Positions 52,431-61,352 of a stretch of DNA of 64,000 nt are shown piece by piece (positions within the stretch are counted from its first letter, which is position 1; the number at the start of each line of letters is the position of its first letter). Source of the DNA: Allomuricauda sp. (GTDB lineage: Bacteria > Bacteroidota > Bacteroidia > Flavobacteriales > Flavobacteriaceae); the NCBI RefSeq assembly GCF_002699205.1, contig NZ_PABT01000023.1, positions 1 to 64,000 on the forward strand, written 5' to 3'. The notes under the pieces are model-generated. The model saw only the letters and a program-made list of their open reading frames with translations. It did not search any database and was not told the DNA's origin. Made by a program: the position numbers and the translations under genes.

Positions 52431-54686
52431 TTATTTTTTAACAAAGCTGCCTTGGAGCCCTTCTTGCGAGTTGGTGCCGACCATAACATCAAACTCACCG
52501 GGTTCCACTACAAACTCATAATTATGGTTGTAAAATCCCAATTCTTGGTCGGTGAGGGTAAAAATAACTTTTTTAGAGCTATTTGGAGCTAAACTGATTT
52601 TTTGAAATCCTTTCAATTCCTTGACAGGTCTGGCCACGCTGGCAACCTTATCGTGGATATATAGTTGTACCACTTCTTCGCCTTGGGTTTTTCCAGTATT
52701 GGTGACCGTAACGGATACTTTAATGTTTTCTTGGTCGGAGGTGTCTATTTCTAAATCTGAATAATCAAATGTAGTATAGCTCAAGCCATATCCAAATGGA
52801 AACAACGGCTCATTTTTTTCATCACTGTAATGGGACCAAAATACGTTGGGCTGGGGGGCAGGTCGCCCTGTACTAAAATGGTTGTAGTAAATTGGGACCT
52901 GGCCGACACTACGCGGAAATGTCATGGGAAGTTTTCCGCTTGGATTGTATTCCCCAAAAACCACTTCAGCTATTGCATTTCCCGTTTGGGAGCCCAATTG
53001 CCATGTTTCCAATATGGCAGGAATGTTTTCGGCTTCCCAAGTTATGGCAAGCGGCCTACCGTTCATCAGGATCAATACGATGTTCTTGTTTACTTTGTAA
53101 ACTTCTTTTAAGAGTTCCAGTTGAAGTCCTGGCAGGTCCAATTTTGTTCTGCTTCTGCCTTCGCCACTTTGAAAACCGTGCTCGCCCAATACCATGAGCA
53201 CAACATCTGACTGTTTTGCAAGTTCCACGGCTTCATCCATTCCAGTAGTATCGGTTTCATTTACTTGGACCTCGTTTAAAAAATCGGCATCCGGATTAAA
53301 AACTTTTGGGCCTTTTGCATAGGTGATGTTGTTGGAATACTTTTTTAGCCCCTCCAAAACCGAAACAGCAGTATTGTCATCCGAGCCCAATCGCCAACTG
53401 CCCAGTGGGCTGTTATTGTCATCGGCTAACTCCCCGATCACTGCTATTTTTGGCTGATTTTTACTGATGGGCAACAGATTACCTTCATTTTTCAAGAGTA
53501 CAATGGATTTTTTGGCCATTTCCAGTACACCCGATAGGTGGTCTTGGTGGTAGAGTCTTTCCTTTTCCCGTTCTTCATTGCAATAGCGATAGGGGTCATC
53601 AAAAAGACCAAGCTCAAATTTGACGGTCAGGATACGCCGAACGGCATCATTTATTTTATCTTCGGAAACTTTGCCTTCCTTTACGAGGCTTACCAAATGG
53701 GTGATGTAAGCAGAGGCTTCCATATCCATATCAGAACCTGCATTGGCACCAAGTTCAGCGGCATGTTTCAAGTCTTTGGCATAACCATGGGGCACAAGTT
53801 CGCCAATGGAGGCCCAATCGGAAATCACAAAACCGTCAAAACCCCATTTTTCCTTTAAAATATCCCGCTGCAGAAAAGCACTTCCGGTTACGGGAACTCC
53901 GTTCAATACGTTAAACCCGTTCATAACGGTACGTACATTGGCATCCACCGCGGCTTTAAACGGGGGCAAAACCGAGTTGTACAGGGTCGAAGTTCCGATG
54001 TCTGCGGTATTATAATCCCTGCCCGCCTCGGCGAATCCATACCCTGCGAAGTGTTTGGCACAGGCAATTATTGTACTCTCTTTGGATAGATTGGATCCCT
54101 GAAAGCCTTTTACGCGGGCCTTGGCGATATGCGAACCCAAATATGTGTCCTCACCACCACCTTCCATAACCCTTCCCCAACGGGCATCACGTGAAATGTC
54201 CACCATAGGGGCGAATGTCCAGTTGATGCCCACTGCCGAGGCTTCGTCGGCAGCAATTTTCGCAGAATTTTCTATAGCTTCCATGTCCCAGCTGGCAGCT
54301 TCGGCCAAAGGAATCGGTGCCAAGGTTTTATAACCGTGAATCACATCAAACCCAAAAATTAAGGGAATGCCCAATCGGGATTCCTCCACAACCAATTGTT
54401 GTAGTTTCCTAACATTTTCGACTCCCGTCACATTCAACATGGAACCTACCCAACCCTTTTTGAGGTGTTCATACTTAACGGAAGCATTTCCTTCTTCCGG
54501 CACAGGACCGGTTACGTCCCAAAATCCATTGTATTGGTTCATTTGCCCTACTTTTTCCTCAAGGGTCATTAATTTTAAAAGAGAATCCACTTTTTGGTCA
54601 ATAGTTGGGTCTTGTGCCATGATATCAGGATTGAACAATAAAAAAAGAAGTAGAAAAATCGAAATAAAACAGTGTTTGGTTTTCAT
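52431..54686 (-). CDS. bglX: Beta-glucosidase, GH3 (BglX-like)
   Basis: A 751-residue GH3 enzyme with signal peptide (MKTKHCFISIFLLLFLLF). The nucleophile aspartate is in GFVISDWAS; the KHFAGYG and GRDYN blocks of the TIM barrel and the C-terminal FN3-like domain (about 665-750) are present, as in BglX. It is exported to the periplasm and hydrolyses beta-glucosides or related oligosaccharides. First gene of the GH3-SGNH-GH20 unit. Confidence 0.94.
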   Translation of the reverse strand: MKTKHCFISIFLLLFLLFNPDIMAQDPTIDQKVDSLLKLMTLEEKVGQMNQYNGFWDVTGPVPEEGNASVKYEHLKKGWVGSMLNVTGVENVRKLQQLVVEESRLGIPLIFGFDVIHGYKTLAPIPLAEAASWDMEAIENSAKIAADEASAVGINWTFAPMVDISRDARWGRVMEGGGEDTYLGSHIAKARVKGFQGSNLSKESTIIACAKHFAGYGFAEAGRDYNTADIGTSTLYNSVLPPFKAAVDANVRTVMNGFNVLNGVPVTGSAFLQRDILKEKWGFDGFVISDWASIGELVPHGYAKDLKHAAELGANAGSDMDMEASAYITHLVSLVKEGKVSEDKINDAVRRILTVKFELGLFDDPYRYCNEEREKERLYHQDHLSGVLEMAKKSIVLLKNEGNLLPISKNQPKIAVIGELADDNNSPLGSWRLGSDDNTAVSVLEGLKKYSNNITYAKGPKVFNPDADFLNEVQVNETDTTGMDEAVELAKQSDVVLMVLGEHGFQSGEGRSRTKLDLPGLQLELLKEVYKVNKNIVLILMNGRPLAITWEAENIPAILETWQLGSQTGNAIAEVVFGEYNPSGKLPMTFPRSVGQVPIYYNHFSTGRPAPQPNVFWSHYSDEKNEPLFPFGYGLSYTTFDYSDLEIDTSDQENIKVSVTVTNTGKTQGEEVVQLYIHDKVASVARPVKELKGFQKISLAPNSSKKVIFTLTDQELGFYNHNYEFVVEPGEFDVMVGTNSQEGLQGSFVKK

Positions 54687-54794
54687 AGGACAGGTGGGTG
54701 TTTTATATGCCGTTGAATCGACTATTAAAAATAAGATAAAATTACCTCATGCCCTAATCAACCGTCTTCGTATTTTTGGTCAAAATTGGAAAAA

Positions 54795-55568
54795 ATGAAT
54801 TCAAGATCAGAACAATTGGCTGCCTTTGATCGCCTTTTGACCATAATGGATGAATTGCGGGAACAATGCCCGTGGGACAAAAAACAGACCATGGAAACGC
54901 TTCGCCATTTAACCATCGAAGAAACCTATGAGTTGGGCGATGCCATTTTGGACAATGATCTTGAAGAAGTCAAAAAAGAACTGGGCGATATTTTGTTGCA
55001 CATTGTTTTTTATGCCAAAATAGGTTCTGAAACAGAGGCTTTTGATATCGCCGATGTTGCCAATGGTATCTGTGAAAAATTGATTAACAGGCACCCACAC
55101 ATTTATGGTGACGTAAAAGTAAAAAACGAGGAAGAGGTCAAACAGAATTGGGAAAACATCAAACTCAAAGAAGGTAAGAAGAGTGTTCTTGAAGGGGTCC
55201 CCAACGGTTTGCCCGCCTTGGTGAAGGCCAATCGAATCCAAGATAAGGTAGCAGGTGTTGGTTTTGATTGGGAACACCCCGAACAGGTTTTTGAAAAGTT
55301 GAAAGAAGAATTGGGAGAGCTTCAAGAAGAGGTGGAGGCCAATAATGCGGATAAAATGGAGTCCGAATTTGGTGATGTGCTGTTTTCCATGGTGAACTAT
55401 GCCCGTTTTTTGAAAATCAATCCAGAAAATGCATTGGAGCGCACCAATAAAAAATTCGTCAAACGCTTTCAATATTTGGAACAAAAAGCCAAAGAGTTGG
55501 GGAAGACCATGAGCGATATGACCTTGGCCGAAATGGATGTGTTTTGGGAAGAGGCCAAACAGCTTTGA
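54795..55568 (+). CDS. mazG: Nucleoside triphosphate pyrophosphohydrolase MazG
   Basis: A 257-residue MazG with two repeats. The first (about 12-110) has LREQCPWDKKQTMETLRHL, EETYELGDAI and KKELGDILLHIVFYA; the second (about 165-250) has LGELQEEVEANNADKMESEFGD and LFSMVNYARFL. It hydrolyses NTPs and dNTPs to monophosphates. ATG 54795 is chosen over the TTG at 54786. Normally next to DUF5606 in related genomes (recalled); here the glycosidase unit separates them. Confidence 0.95.
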   Translation: MNSRSEQLAAFDRLLTIMDELREQCPWDKKQTMETLRHLTIEETYELGDAILDNDLEEVKKELGDILLHIVFYAKIGSETEAFDIADVANGICEKLINRHPHIYGDVKVKNEEEVKQNWENIKLKEGKKSVLEGVPNGLPALVKANRIQDKVAGVGFDWEHPEQVFEKLKEELGELQEEVEANNADKMESEFGDVLFSMVNYARFLKINPENALERTNKKFVKRFQYLEQKAKELGKTMSDMTLAEMDVFWEEAKQL

Positions 55569-55620
55569 AAATTATCCATAATCTAAGTCAAAGATGGACA
55601 AAAATTATGGCCAATCTGGC

Positions 55621-55628
55621 TATATTTG
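55621..55628 (+). promoter_or_regulatory. Promoter -7 box of the MATE gene
   Basis: TATATTTG matches TAnnTTTG, 22 bases before the GTG start at 55651. Confidence 0.4.
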
Positions 55629-55650
55629 CCATCCTTTTTAAATACCCACT

Positions 55651-57018
55651 GTGTTTCAAAACTACACTAAAGAGTTTGCCTACAACCTAAGGTTGTCCTA
55701 TCCTGTTATTTTGGGGATGTTGGGCCATACCTTTGTGGCTTTTGCCGACAATATTATGGTTGGGCAATTGGGTACCGCAGAGTTGGCCGCGGTTTCTTTG
55801 GGGAACAGTTTTGTATTTATCGCCATGTCACTTGGAATCGGGTTTTCAACAGCGATTACACCCTTGGTGGCTGAAGCGGACGGGGCAAAGGACCAAGCTG
55901 CGGGCAAGACCGCCCTAAAACATGGCTTGGTACTATGTACCATGTTGGGACTTTCATTGTTTGGACTCATTTTGGTTTGTAAACCATTGATGCATCATAT
56001 GAAACAGCCCCCAGAGGTGGTTGAACTGGCAATGCCCTATTTGGATCTGGTCGCTTTTTCCTTGGTGCCCTTGATCATGTTTCAGGCCTTTAAACAATTT
56101 TCCGAGGGACTTTCCCAGACCAAATATCCCATGTATGCCACTATTTTGGCAAATGTGGTAAACGTTACCCTTAATTATTTGCTGATTTTTGGTTCTTTCG
56201 GATTTCCCAAAATGGGAATTGTAGGTGCTGCGGTCGGTACTTTGGCTTCACGTGTCATCATGGTGGCGTTTATTTGGTTTTTATTGAAGCGTAAAAAGAA
56301 ATTTGAATCCTATGTCACCCATTTCAATTTTAAAAAGATTGAGAAAAAGGTGATGAACAAAATTATCAGTCTTGGATTTCCATCCGCTTTGCAGATGTTT
56401 TTCGAAGTCGCTATTTTCACCGGAGCTGTTTGGTTAAGTGGTGTATTGGGAAAAAATTCACAAGCGGCCAATCAAATTGCATTGAACCTGAGCAGTATGA
56501 CCTTTATGGTGGGGATGGGACTCAGCGTGGCAGCCATGGTTCGTGTGGGAAACCAGAAAGGGCTTCGTAACCATAAAGAGCTGAAGCGTATTGCGGAATC
56601 CATTTTTTTCTTGACATTTATTTTGGAAGTGGTATTTGCAGCCATTTTTTTGCTGGGAAGACATTGGTTCCCCACGATTTATTTGGATGTGGACGATATA
56701 GCGAACCAAGCGGACAATATGGAGGTAATCATCATTGCGGCCAAACTGTTGCTGGTGGCAGCTTTTTTTCAAATTTCCGATGGCCTTCAAGTGGTGGTGC
56801 TAGGAGCCCTACGTGGCTTGCAGGATGTAAAAATACCCACCCTGATCACATTTGTTGCCTACTGGTTGATAGGTTTTCCCATAAGTTTCTATTTGGGCCT
56901 CCATACCAGTTTTGAGAGTACGGGAATTTGGATTGGACTTTTATCGGGACTTACGGCATCGGCGGTAATGTTGTATCTTCGATTTAATTTTTTGACCAAG
57001 AAATTGATTACGGATTAA
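55651..57018 (+). CDS. MATE-family efflux transporter
   Basis: A 455-residue multidrug and toxin extrusion transporter of the NorM-like group with 12 predicted membrane helices. The N-terminal block MLGHTFVAFADNIMVGQLG and the internally repeated VSLGNSFVF are family features; a second half beginning near 230 shows the pseudo-two-fold. GTG start at 55651. It exports cationic drugs by Na+ or H+ antiport; the actual substrate is unknown. Confidence 0.95.
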   Translation: MFQNYTKEFAYNLRLSYPVILGMLGHTFVAFADNIMVGQLGTAELAAVSLGNSFVFIAMSLGIGFSTAITPLVAEADGAKDQAAGKTALKHGLVLCTMLGLSLFGLILVCKPLMHHMKQPPEVVELAMPYLDLVAFSLVPLIMFQAFKQFSEGLSQTKYPMYATILANVVNVTLNYLLIFGSFGFPKMGIVGAAVGTLASRVIMVAFIWFLLKRKKKFESYVTHFNFKKIEKKVMNKIISLGFPSALQMFFEVAIFTGAVWLSGVLGKNSQAANQIALNLSSMTFMVGMGLSVAAMVRVGNQKGLRNHKELKRIAESIFFLTFILEVVFAAIFLLGRHWFPTIYLDVDDIANQADNMEVIIIAAKLLLVAAFFQISDGLQVVVLGALRGLQDVKIPTLITFVAYWLIGFPISFYLGLHTSFESTGIWIGLLSGLTASAVMLYLRFNFLTKKLITD

Positions 57019-57053
57019 GATGATTTTCCATTTTGGAATCAAAATAAGAGTAC

Positions 57054-57281
57054 ATGGAACTACCTAAATTTTTATTGGCCGACAACACGGATTATCCAGA
57101 GGCCATTTTTATCGTCCATACAGAATATCCACGGTTCATCATCAACTTGGAAAATGATGAAGTGGAATGGATGGAAGAATTTTCCAAAGAAGATGAGGCG
57201 GATTTAATGGAAGAAGCTGAAAACCTGATTGAGGCCGCTACCGCTTTTTATGATCGGGAAGTCTCCAGATACGACAAATAA
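57054..57281 (+). CDS. Small acidic conserved hypothetical
   Basis: A 75-residue acidic protein (MELPKFLLADNTDYPEAIFI, then FIINLENDEVEWMEEFSKED), no signal peptide or membrane helix. Its stop codon shares bases with the ATG of the next gene (57281), so it is translated with the PAP2 gene. No family function is known to me. Confidence 0.75.
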   Translation: MELPKFLLADNTDYPEAIFIVHTEYPRFIINLENDEVEWMEEFSKEDEADLMEEAENLIEAATAFYDREVSRYDK

Positions 57282-57850
57282 TGTTGGAACAGTTGCTGCA
57301 ATACGATAAGGACCTGTTTTTGTTCCTGAACGGATTGGGGACCGAAACCTGGGATGGTTTTTGGATGTTCATGACGTCCACGAGAAATTCAGCACCACTA
57401 TATCTTCTATTGCTGTATATCTCGTACCGAACCTTTGGATGGAAGGGAACAGGTATTATTTTGGTGTCGATTGCCTTGCTCATTACTTGCACGGATCAGT
57501 TGTCCAATTTTTTTAAATATGGAATTGGTCGTTTGCGACCCTGCCATGAACCCGAAGTGAGCAGTGCAATGCGTCTGGTAAAAAGCTATTGCGGGGGACA
57601 ATTTGGATATTTTTCCGCCCATGCGGCCAACACCTTTGGTCCGGCCATTTTCTTTACAGTTTTGTTCAGGAACAAGGTAAAATACATTTCTTGGATACTG
57701 TTATTATGGGCATGTATTGTTTCCTATAGCCGAATTTACATAGGGGTTCACTATCCCTTGGATGTGCTGACCGGTGCTTTGGTCGGGTCGTTCTTTGGAT
57801 GGTTATGGGCCAAGTTGGCTATATTTGCTTTCCAAAAAACAGGGGTATGA
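57281..57850 (+). CDS. PAP2-family phosphatase
   Basis: A 189-residue membrane phosphatase of type 2 phosphatidic acid phosphatase. The three motifs are K-x6-RP (KYGIGRLRP, about 82-90), SAH (about 113-115, replacing PSGH) and SR-x5-H-x3-D (SRIYIGVHYPLD). It dephosphorylates a membrane lipid phosphate, possibly undecaprenyl pyrophosphate. It overlaps the following GT39 gene by 4 bases (ATGA). Confidence 0.92.
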   Translation: MLEQLLQYDKDLFLFLNGLGTETWDGFWMFMTSTRNSAPLYLLLLYISYRTFGWKGTGIILVSIALLITCTDQLSNFFKYGIGRLRPCHEPEVSSAMRLVKSYCGGQFGYFSAHAANTFGPAIFFTVLFRNKVKYISWILLLWACIVSYSRIYIGVHYPLDVLTGALVGSFFGWLWAKLAIFAFQKTGV

Positions 57851-59505
57851 TCTCAACTGCCAGATACTGGTTTTATATAGCGCTCATCGTGTTGGTGTAC
57901 ATCATTGGAATGTTCGTTACCCTGTTTGAGAACGATTCGGCCCAATTTGCTGTCATGGCCATGCGAATGGTGCAGGAAAACGACTTTTTGAACCTTTTCA
58001 AGGGTACCGAAGAATATCTGGACAAACCGCACATGCATTACTGGTTGGCAGCCCTTTCCTATAAAATATTCGGCATACACGATTGGGCGTACCGAATCCC
58101 TGGTATATTATCCACTTTATTGGGTGCCTACAGTTGCTACGGCCTTGGAAAATTGCTTTACAACAAAGATGTGGGGCGATTGTCTTCCTTGATCTTTATG
58201 ACGGCCCAGACCATGGTCTTGGCCAATATTGACGTCCGTACCGATGCTGTTTTGACCGGGTTTACCATCTTTTCCATTTGGCAGTTGGCGACTTATATTG
58301 AAAAGAATACCTTAAAAAGTATTGCATTGGGAGCCTTTGGGGCGGGAATAGCCTTTTCTACCAAAGGTCAGATTGCCTTGGTCGTTATTGGAATATCGAT
58401 ACTTTGTCATCTGGCCTACACCCGAAAATGGGGGCAATTGCTCAGTTGGAAGGTTTTGGTGGCGATTTTTGTCTTTGCATTGACCATTGCCCCAATGTTG
58501 TATGCCTATTACCATCAATTTGATTTGCACCCGGAGAAGGTGATTCGAGGTAAGGACAACCGAAGCGGTATTTTCTTTATTTTTTGGGAACAGAGCTTTG
58601 AACGTATGAGCGGTGAGGGGATAGGGAAGAACAGTAGTGATTTTTTCTTTTTCTTTCACACCTTTTTATGGGTGTTCTTGCCTTGGACCGTGCTTGCTTT
58701 GATTGGGTATTGGACCAAAGTGAAAGCCTTTTGGGAAACCAAATTTGCATACAGGCCCAATATGGATTTTTTAACAGTGGGCGGGATTTCCATTTTGTTC
58801 CTGCTCATCAGTTTTGCACAGTTCAAACTACCGCACTACATGAATATTCTCATGCCTTTGTACGCGATTTTATCGGCAGCGTTCTTGTATGTCTTGCATC
58901 AACAGCAAAAACTGAAGTTGGCCAAGATAATTTTGGGCATCCAATATTTTATATTGGGTCTGGTGGTGGTCTTCATATTTTTAGTGAGTTTTTACGTGTT
59001 CAAACTCGAGGATTGGTACAGTTATTTGTTTTTGGTTATGGCCCTTGCCTTAGTGACTTATTTTGTTCTGAAAAAAGAACCTGTCCATGCAAAAATCGTG
59101 ACTGTGGCCATTTATAGCTCTCTATTGTTGAACGGGTTGATGAATGCCCACTTTTACCCAAAATTACTTGAATACCAAGGTGGTTCCACCATGGCGCAAA
59201 AGGTGAAAGCGGAAAACATTCCAGTGGACAAGATCTATAAGATAAACGAAAGATACACATGGGCGTTGGATTTCTATGATCAGGATCCAGTTGATATTGT
59301 TTCCGTACCGGATTTAAAAAACATGAAAGATGTTTGGGTGTATGCCACCGACAAAGAGCTGGAGCATTTGCAAAAAAAAGGAATTGATTGGAACAATCAA
59401 ATTACGGTGGATCAATTCCGGATTACCCGACTACAAATCAAGTTCTTGAATCCAAATACCCGTAAAGAAAAGTTGAACAAAATGCATTTGGTGCATTTGG
59501 ATTAA
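57847..59505 (+). CDS. Glycosyltransferase family 39, ArnT-like
   Basis: A 552-residue membrane glycosyltransferase from ATG 57847 (MISTARYWFYIALIVLVYI). About 11 to 12 membrane helices; the first periplasmic loop has FENDSAQFAVMAMRM, where ArnT-type enzymes keep their acidic catalytic residue, and YLDKPHMHYWLAALSY. It uses polyprenyl-phosphate-linked sugar as donor and transfers it to a lipid or protein on the outer face of the inner membrane. Its 3' end overlaps the convergent UPF0104 gene by 4 bases (59502-59505). Confidence 0.9.
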   Translation: MISTARYWFYIALIVLVYIIGMFVTLFENDSAQFAVMAMRMVQENDFLNLFKGTEEYLDKPHMHYWLAALSYKIFGIHDWAYRIPGILSTLLGAYSCYGLGKLLYNKDVGRLSSLIFMTAQTMVLANIDVRTDAVLTGFTIFSIWQLATYIEKNTLKSIALGAFGAGIAFSTKGQIALVVIGISILCHLAYTRKWGQLLSWKVLVAIFVFALTIAPMLYAYYHQFDLHPEKVIRGKDNRSGIFFIFWEQSFERMSGEGIGKNSSDFFFFFHTFLWVFLPWTVLALIGYWTKVKAFWETKFAYRPNMDFLTVGGISILFLLISFAQFKLPHYMNILMPLYAILSAAFLYVLHQQQKLKLAKIILGIQYFILGLVVVFIFLVSFYVFKLEDWYSYLFLVMALALVTYFVLKKEPVHAKIVTVAIYSSLLLNGLMNAHFYPKLLEYQGGSTMAQKVKAENIPVDKIYKINERYTWALDFYDQDPVDIVSVPDLKNMKDVWVYATDKELEHLQKKGIDWNNQITVDQFRITRLQIKFLNPNTRKEKLNKMHLVHLD

Positions 59506-60374
59506 TCCACTGGTTCCAATTGTGGTTTTTTAAAGTGATAGATGATTCCGAAAAGGGAGGTGAGCGCCGTTATCAAAAAGAAGGTGAAGCTGATGCCAAT
59601 CGAAGTGCTGGCATCCAGTCCCAACCACTCGGCACCATATAAAAATGTTACTTCACGACTTCCAATCCCACCAATGGTCAAAGGGATCACGGATACAATG
59701 GATGATACCAAGAATACAAAAAGGTACTCAATGATATCGAATCCAACGGACAATGATTTCAGAATAAATAATACACTGACCAATTGGGTCAACTGTACCA
59801 TGGCTGAAAATCCAATGGATTTCCAAAACACGGGTAGGGTTGAGGTGAAAAATATTTTGTTCACAAACCAAAAGGCAACAACGCTCAATGGCGTTATTAC
59901 TATGATCAGCCATTGAAAATTTTGAAAAAACTGGTTTTTCGACCACAAGGCAAGTACGCAAGCGTACACAAAGAGCAGTAACATTCCACTTAAACGGTCC
60001 AGCAGTAAACTGGAAACGACTTTTTTGGTCCCGGGCTGATATTCTTTTTGGACCATGTAGCCTTTATAGGCATCACCACCGATGCCCCCGGGCAAAAAAA
60101 GGTTGTAGAACATGCCCAATAGGTACAGCTTCAAATTGCTCAATTGTGAGATTTTGGCCCCAATTTGATGGAAGTATAGATTCGTCCTATATGCCGATAA
60201 AACCTTGGAGAGCACAAAAAAAAGCAGCGCCAAGAACAAATAGAGTGGATGACTTTTTTTTAAGGTCTGGAGTACATCTTTCAACTCTATTTTGGTGAAA
60301 ATAAAGTAGATCAGGGCTGCACTTACAACAATTTTCAGGGCAGTTATGAGCTTTTTACGCAGCTTTTCCGTCAC
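59502..60374 (-). CDS. UPF0104/lysylphosphatidylglycerol synthetase-like membrane protein
   Basis: A 290-residue integral membrane protein of the UPF0104 (LPG synthase transmembrane) family, seven to eight helices, with SKVLSAYRTNLYFHQIG near the N-terminus and LPGGIGGDAYKGYMVQKEY (about 93-111) as family block. Often found near glycosyltransferases and thought to act in lipid translocation. It overlaps the GT2 gene upstream by 20 bases. Confidence 0.88.
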   Translation of the reverse strand: MTEKLRKKLITALKIVVSAALIYFIFTKIELKDVLQTLKKSHPLYLFLALLFFVLSKVLSAYRTNLYFHQIGAKISQLSNLKLYLLGMFYNLFLPGGIGGDAYKGYMVQKEYQPGTKKVVSSLLLDRLSGMLLLFVYACVLALWSKNQFFQNFQWLIIVITPLSVVAFWFVNKIFFTSTLPVFWKSIGFSAMVQLTQLVSVLFILKSLSVGFDIIEYLFVFLVSSIVSVIPLTIGGIGSREVTFLYGAEWLGLDASTSIGISFTFFLITALTSLFGIIYHFKKPQLEPVD

Positions 60375-61317
60375 CTATGGTAATTTTTTTGATGCGATAA
60401 GGTCTTTTCTGTTGTGATTCGTAGTATGTGCGAATCAATAGCTCCATCACAATTCCGATGGTAAACAATTGGATGCCACCTACAATAAACATCATTCCGA
60501 ATATGAGCAATGGTCTGGTACCGATATCCTGTCCAAACCCAAGCTTTACGACCAACAAGTAAATATTGATCAAAATCCCCAAGATTACCAACAATACTCC
60601 GAAAATTCCGAAGAGGTGGATAGGCCGTTGGAAATATTTTCGGATAAAAAGCAATAGCATCATATCGGCGACTACTTTGAATACCCGTTCCAAGCCATAT
60701 TTGGAAACACCTGCATGCCTGGCGTGGTGCTTAACGGGGACTTGTTTTATCTGGGCTCCTTCCAAATAGGCCAAAAGTGTGATAAAACGGTGCATTTCAC
60801 CGTATAGATTAAGGCTTTTTGCAATATCCTTGGTAAAAACCTTTAGCGCACAGCCGTTGTCCTTAATATCCAATTTGGTAACCCTTCGCACCAAAAAGTT
60901 TGCAATTTTGGAAGGTATCTTTTTTGCCAACGAGTCTTTTCTTTTCTGCCTTATCCCCGTGATGACGTCATACTCGCCTTCAACTGCTATTTCCAACATA
61001 TGTGGAATGTCGGAGGGATCGTTTTGGAGATCCCCGTCCATGGTGATAATGTATTCACCTTCGGCGTAATCTATCCCGGCGGCCAAGGCCAGACTCTGCC
61101 CATAGTTCTTTTTCAATTCAATGAGATGGACTCTTTTATCATCCATTTCCTTGATTTTGATACGGGTTTTGTCGGTGGAAAAATCATCTACGTAGACTAT
61201 TTGATAGTTGTAACCCTCAAGGCTTTCATTAATCTTCTGGGTCAAAAGAACCACGTTGTCCTCCTCATTGTACAAAGGAACCACTATGGATAAAAGGGAA
61301 TCGGTGACGGTGCTCAT
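60355..61317 (-). CDS. Family 2 glycosyltransferase, DPM1/GtrB-like
   Basis: A 320-residue enzyme: GT-A domain (SIVVPLYNEEDNVVLL, then YVDDFSTDKTR, then ITMDGDLQNDPSDIPHML with the DGD motif, then DNGCALKVFTKDI) and two membrane helices near residues 235-290. It makes a polyprenyl-phosphate-linked sugar (dolichol-phosphate mannose/GtrB type), the donor for GT39 enzymes like that at 57847. Overlap of 20 bases with the UPF0104 gene shows co-translation. Confidence 0.92.
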   Translation of the reverse strand: MSTVTDSLLSIVVPLYNEEDNVVLLTQKINESLEGYNYQIVYVDDFSTDKTRIKIKEMDDKRVHLIELKKNYGQSLALAAGIDYAEGEYIITMDGDLQNDPSDIPHMLEIAVEGEYDVITGIRQKRKDSLAKKIPSKIANFLVRRVTKLDIKDNGCALKVFTKDIAKSLNLYGEMHRFITLLAYLEGAQIKQVPVKHHARHAGVSKYGLERVFKVVADMMLLLFIRKYFQRPIHLFGIFGVLLVILGILINIYLLVVKLGFGQDIGTRPLLIFGMMFIVGGIQLFTIGIVMELLIRTYYESQQKRPYRIKKITIGDGKAA

Positions 61318-61352
61318 TCAGTATAAAATCTGTGCAAATTTATTGCTTTTAT

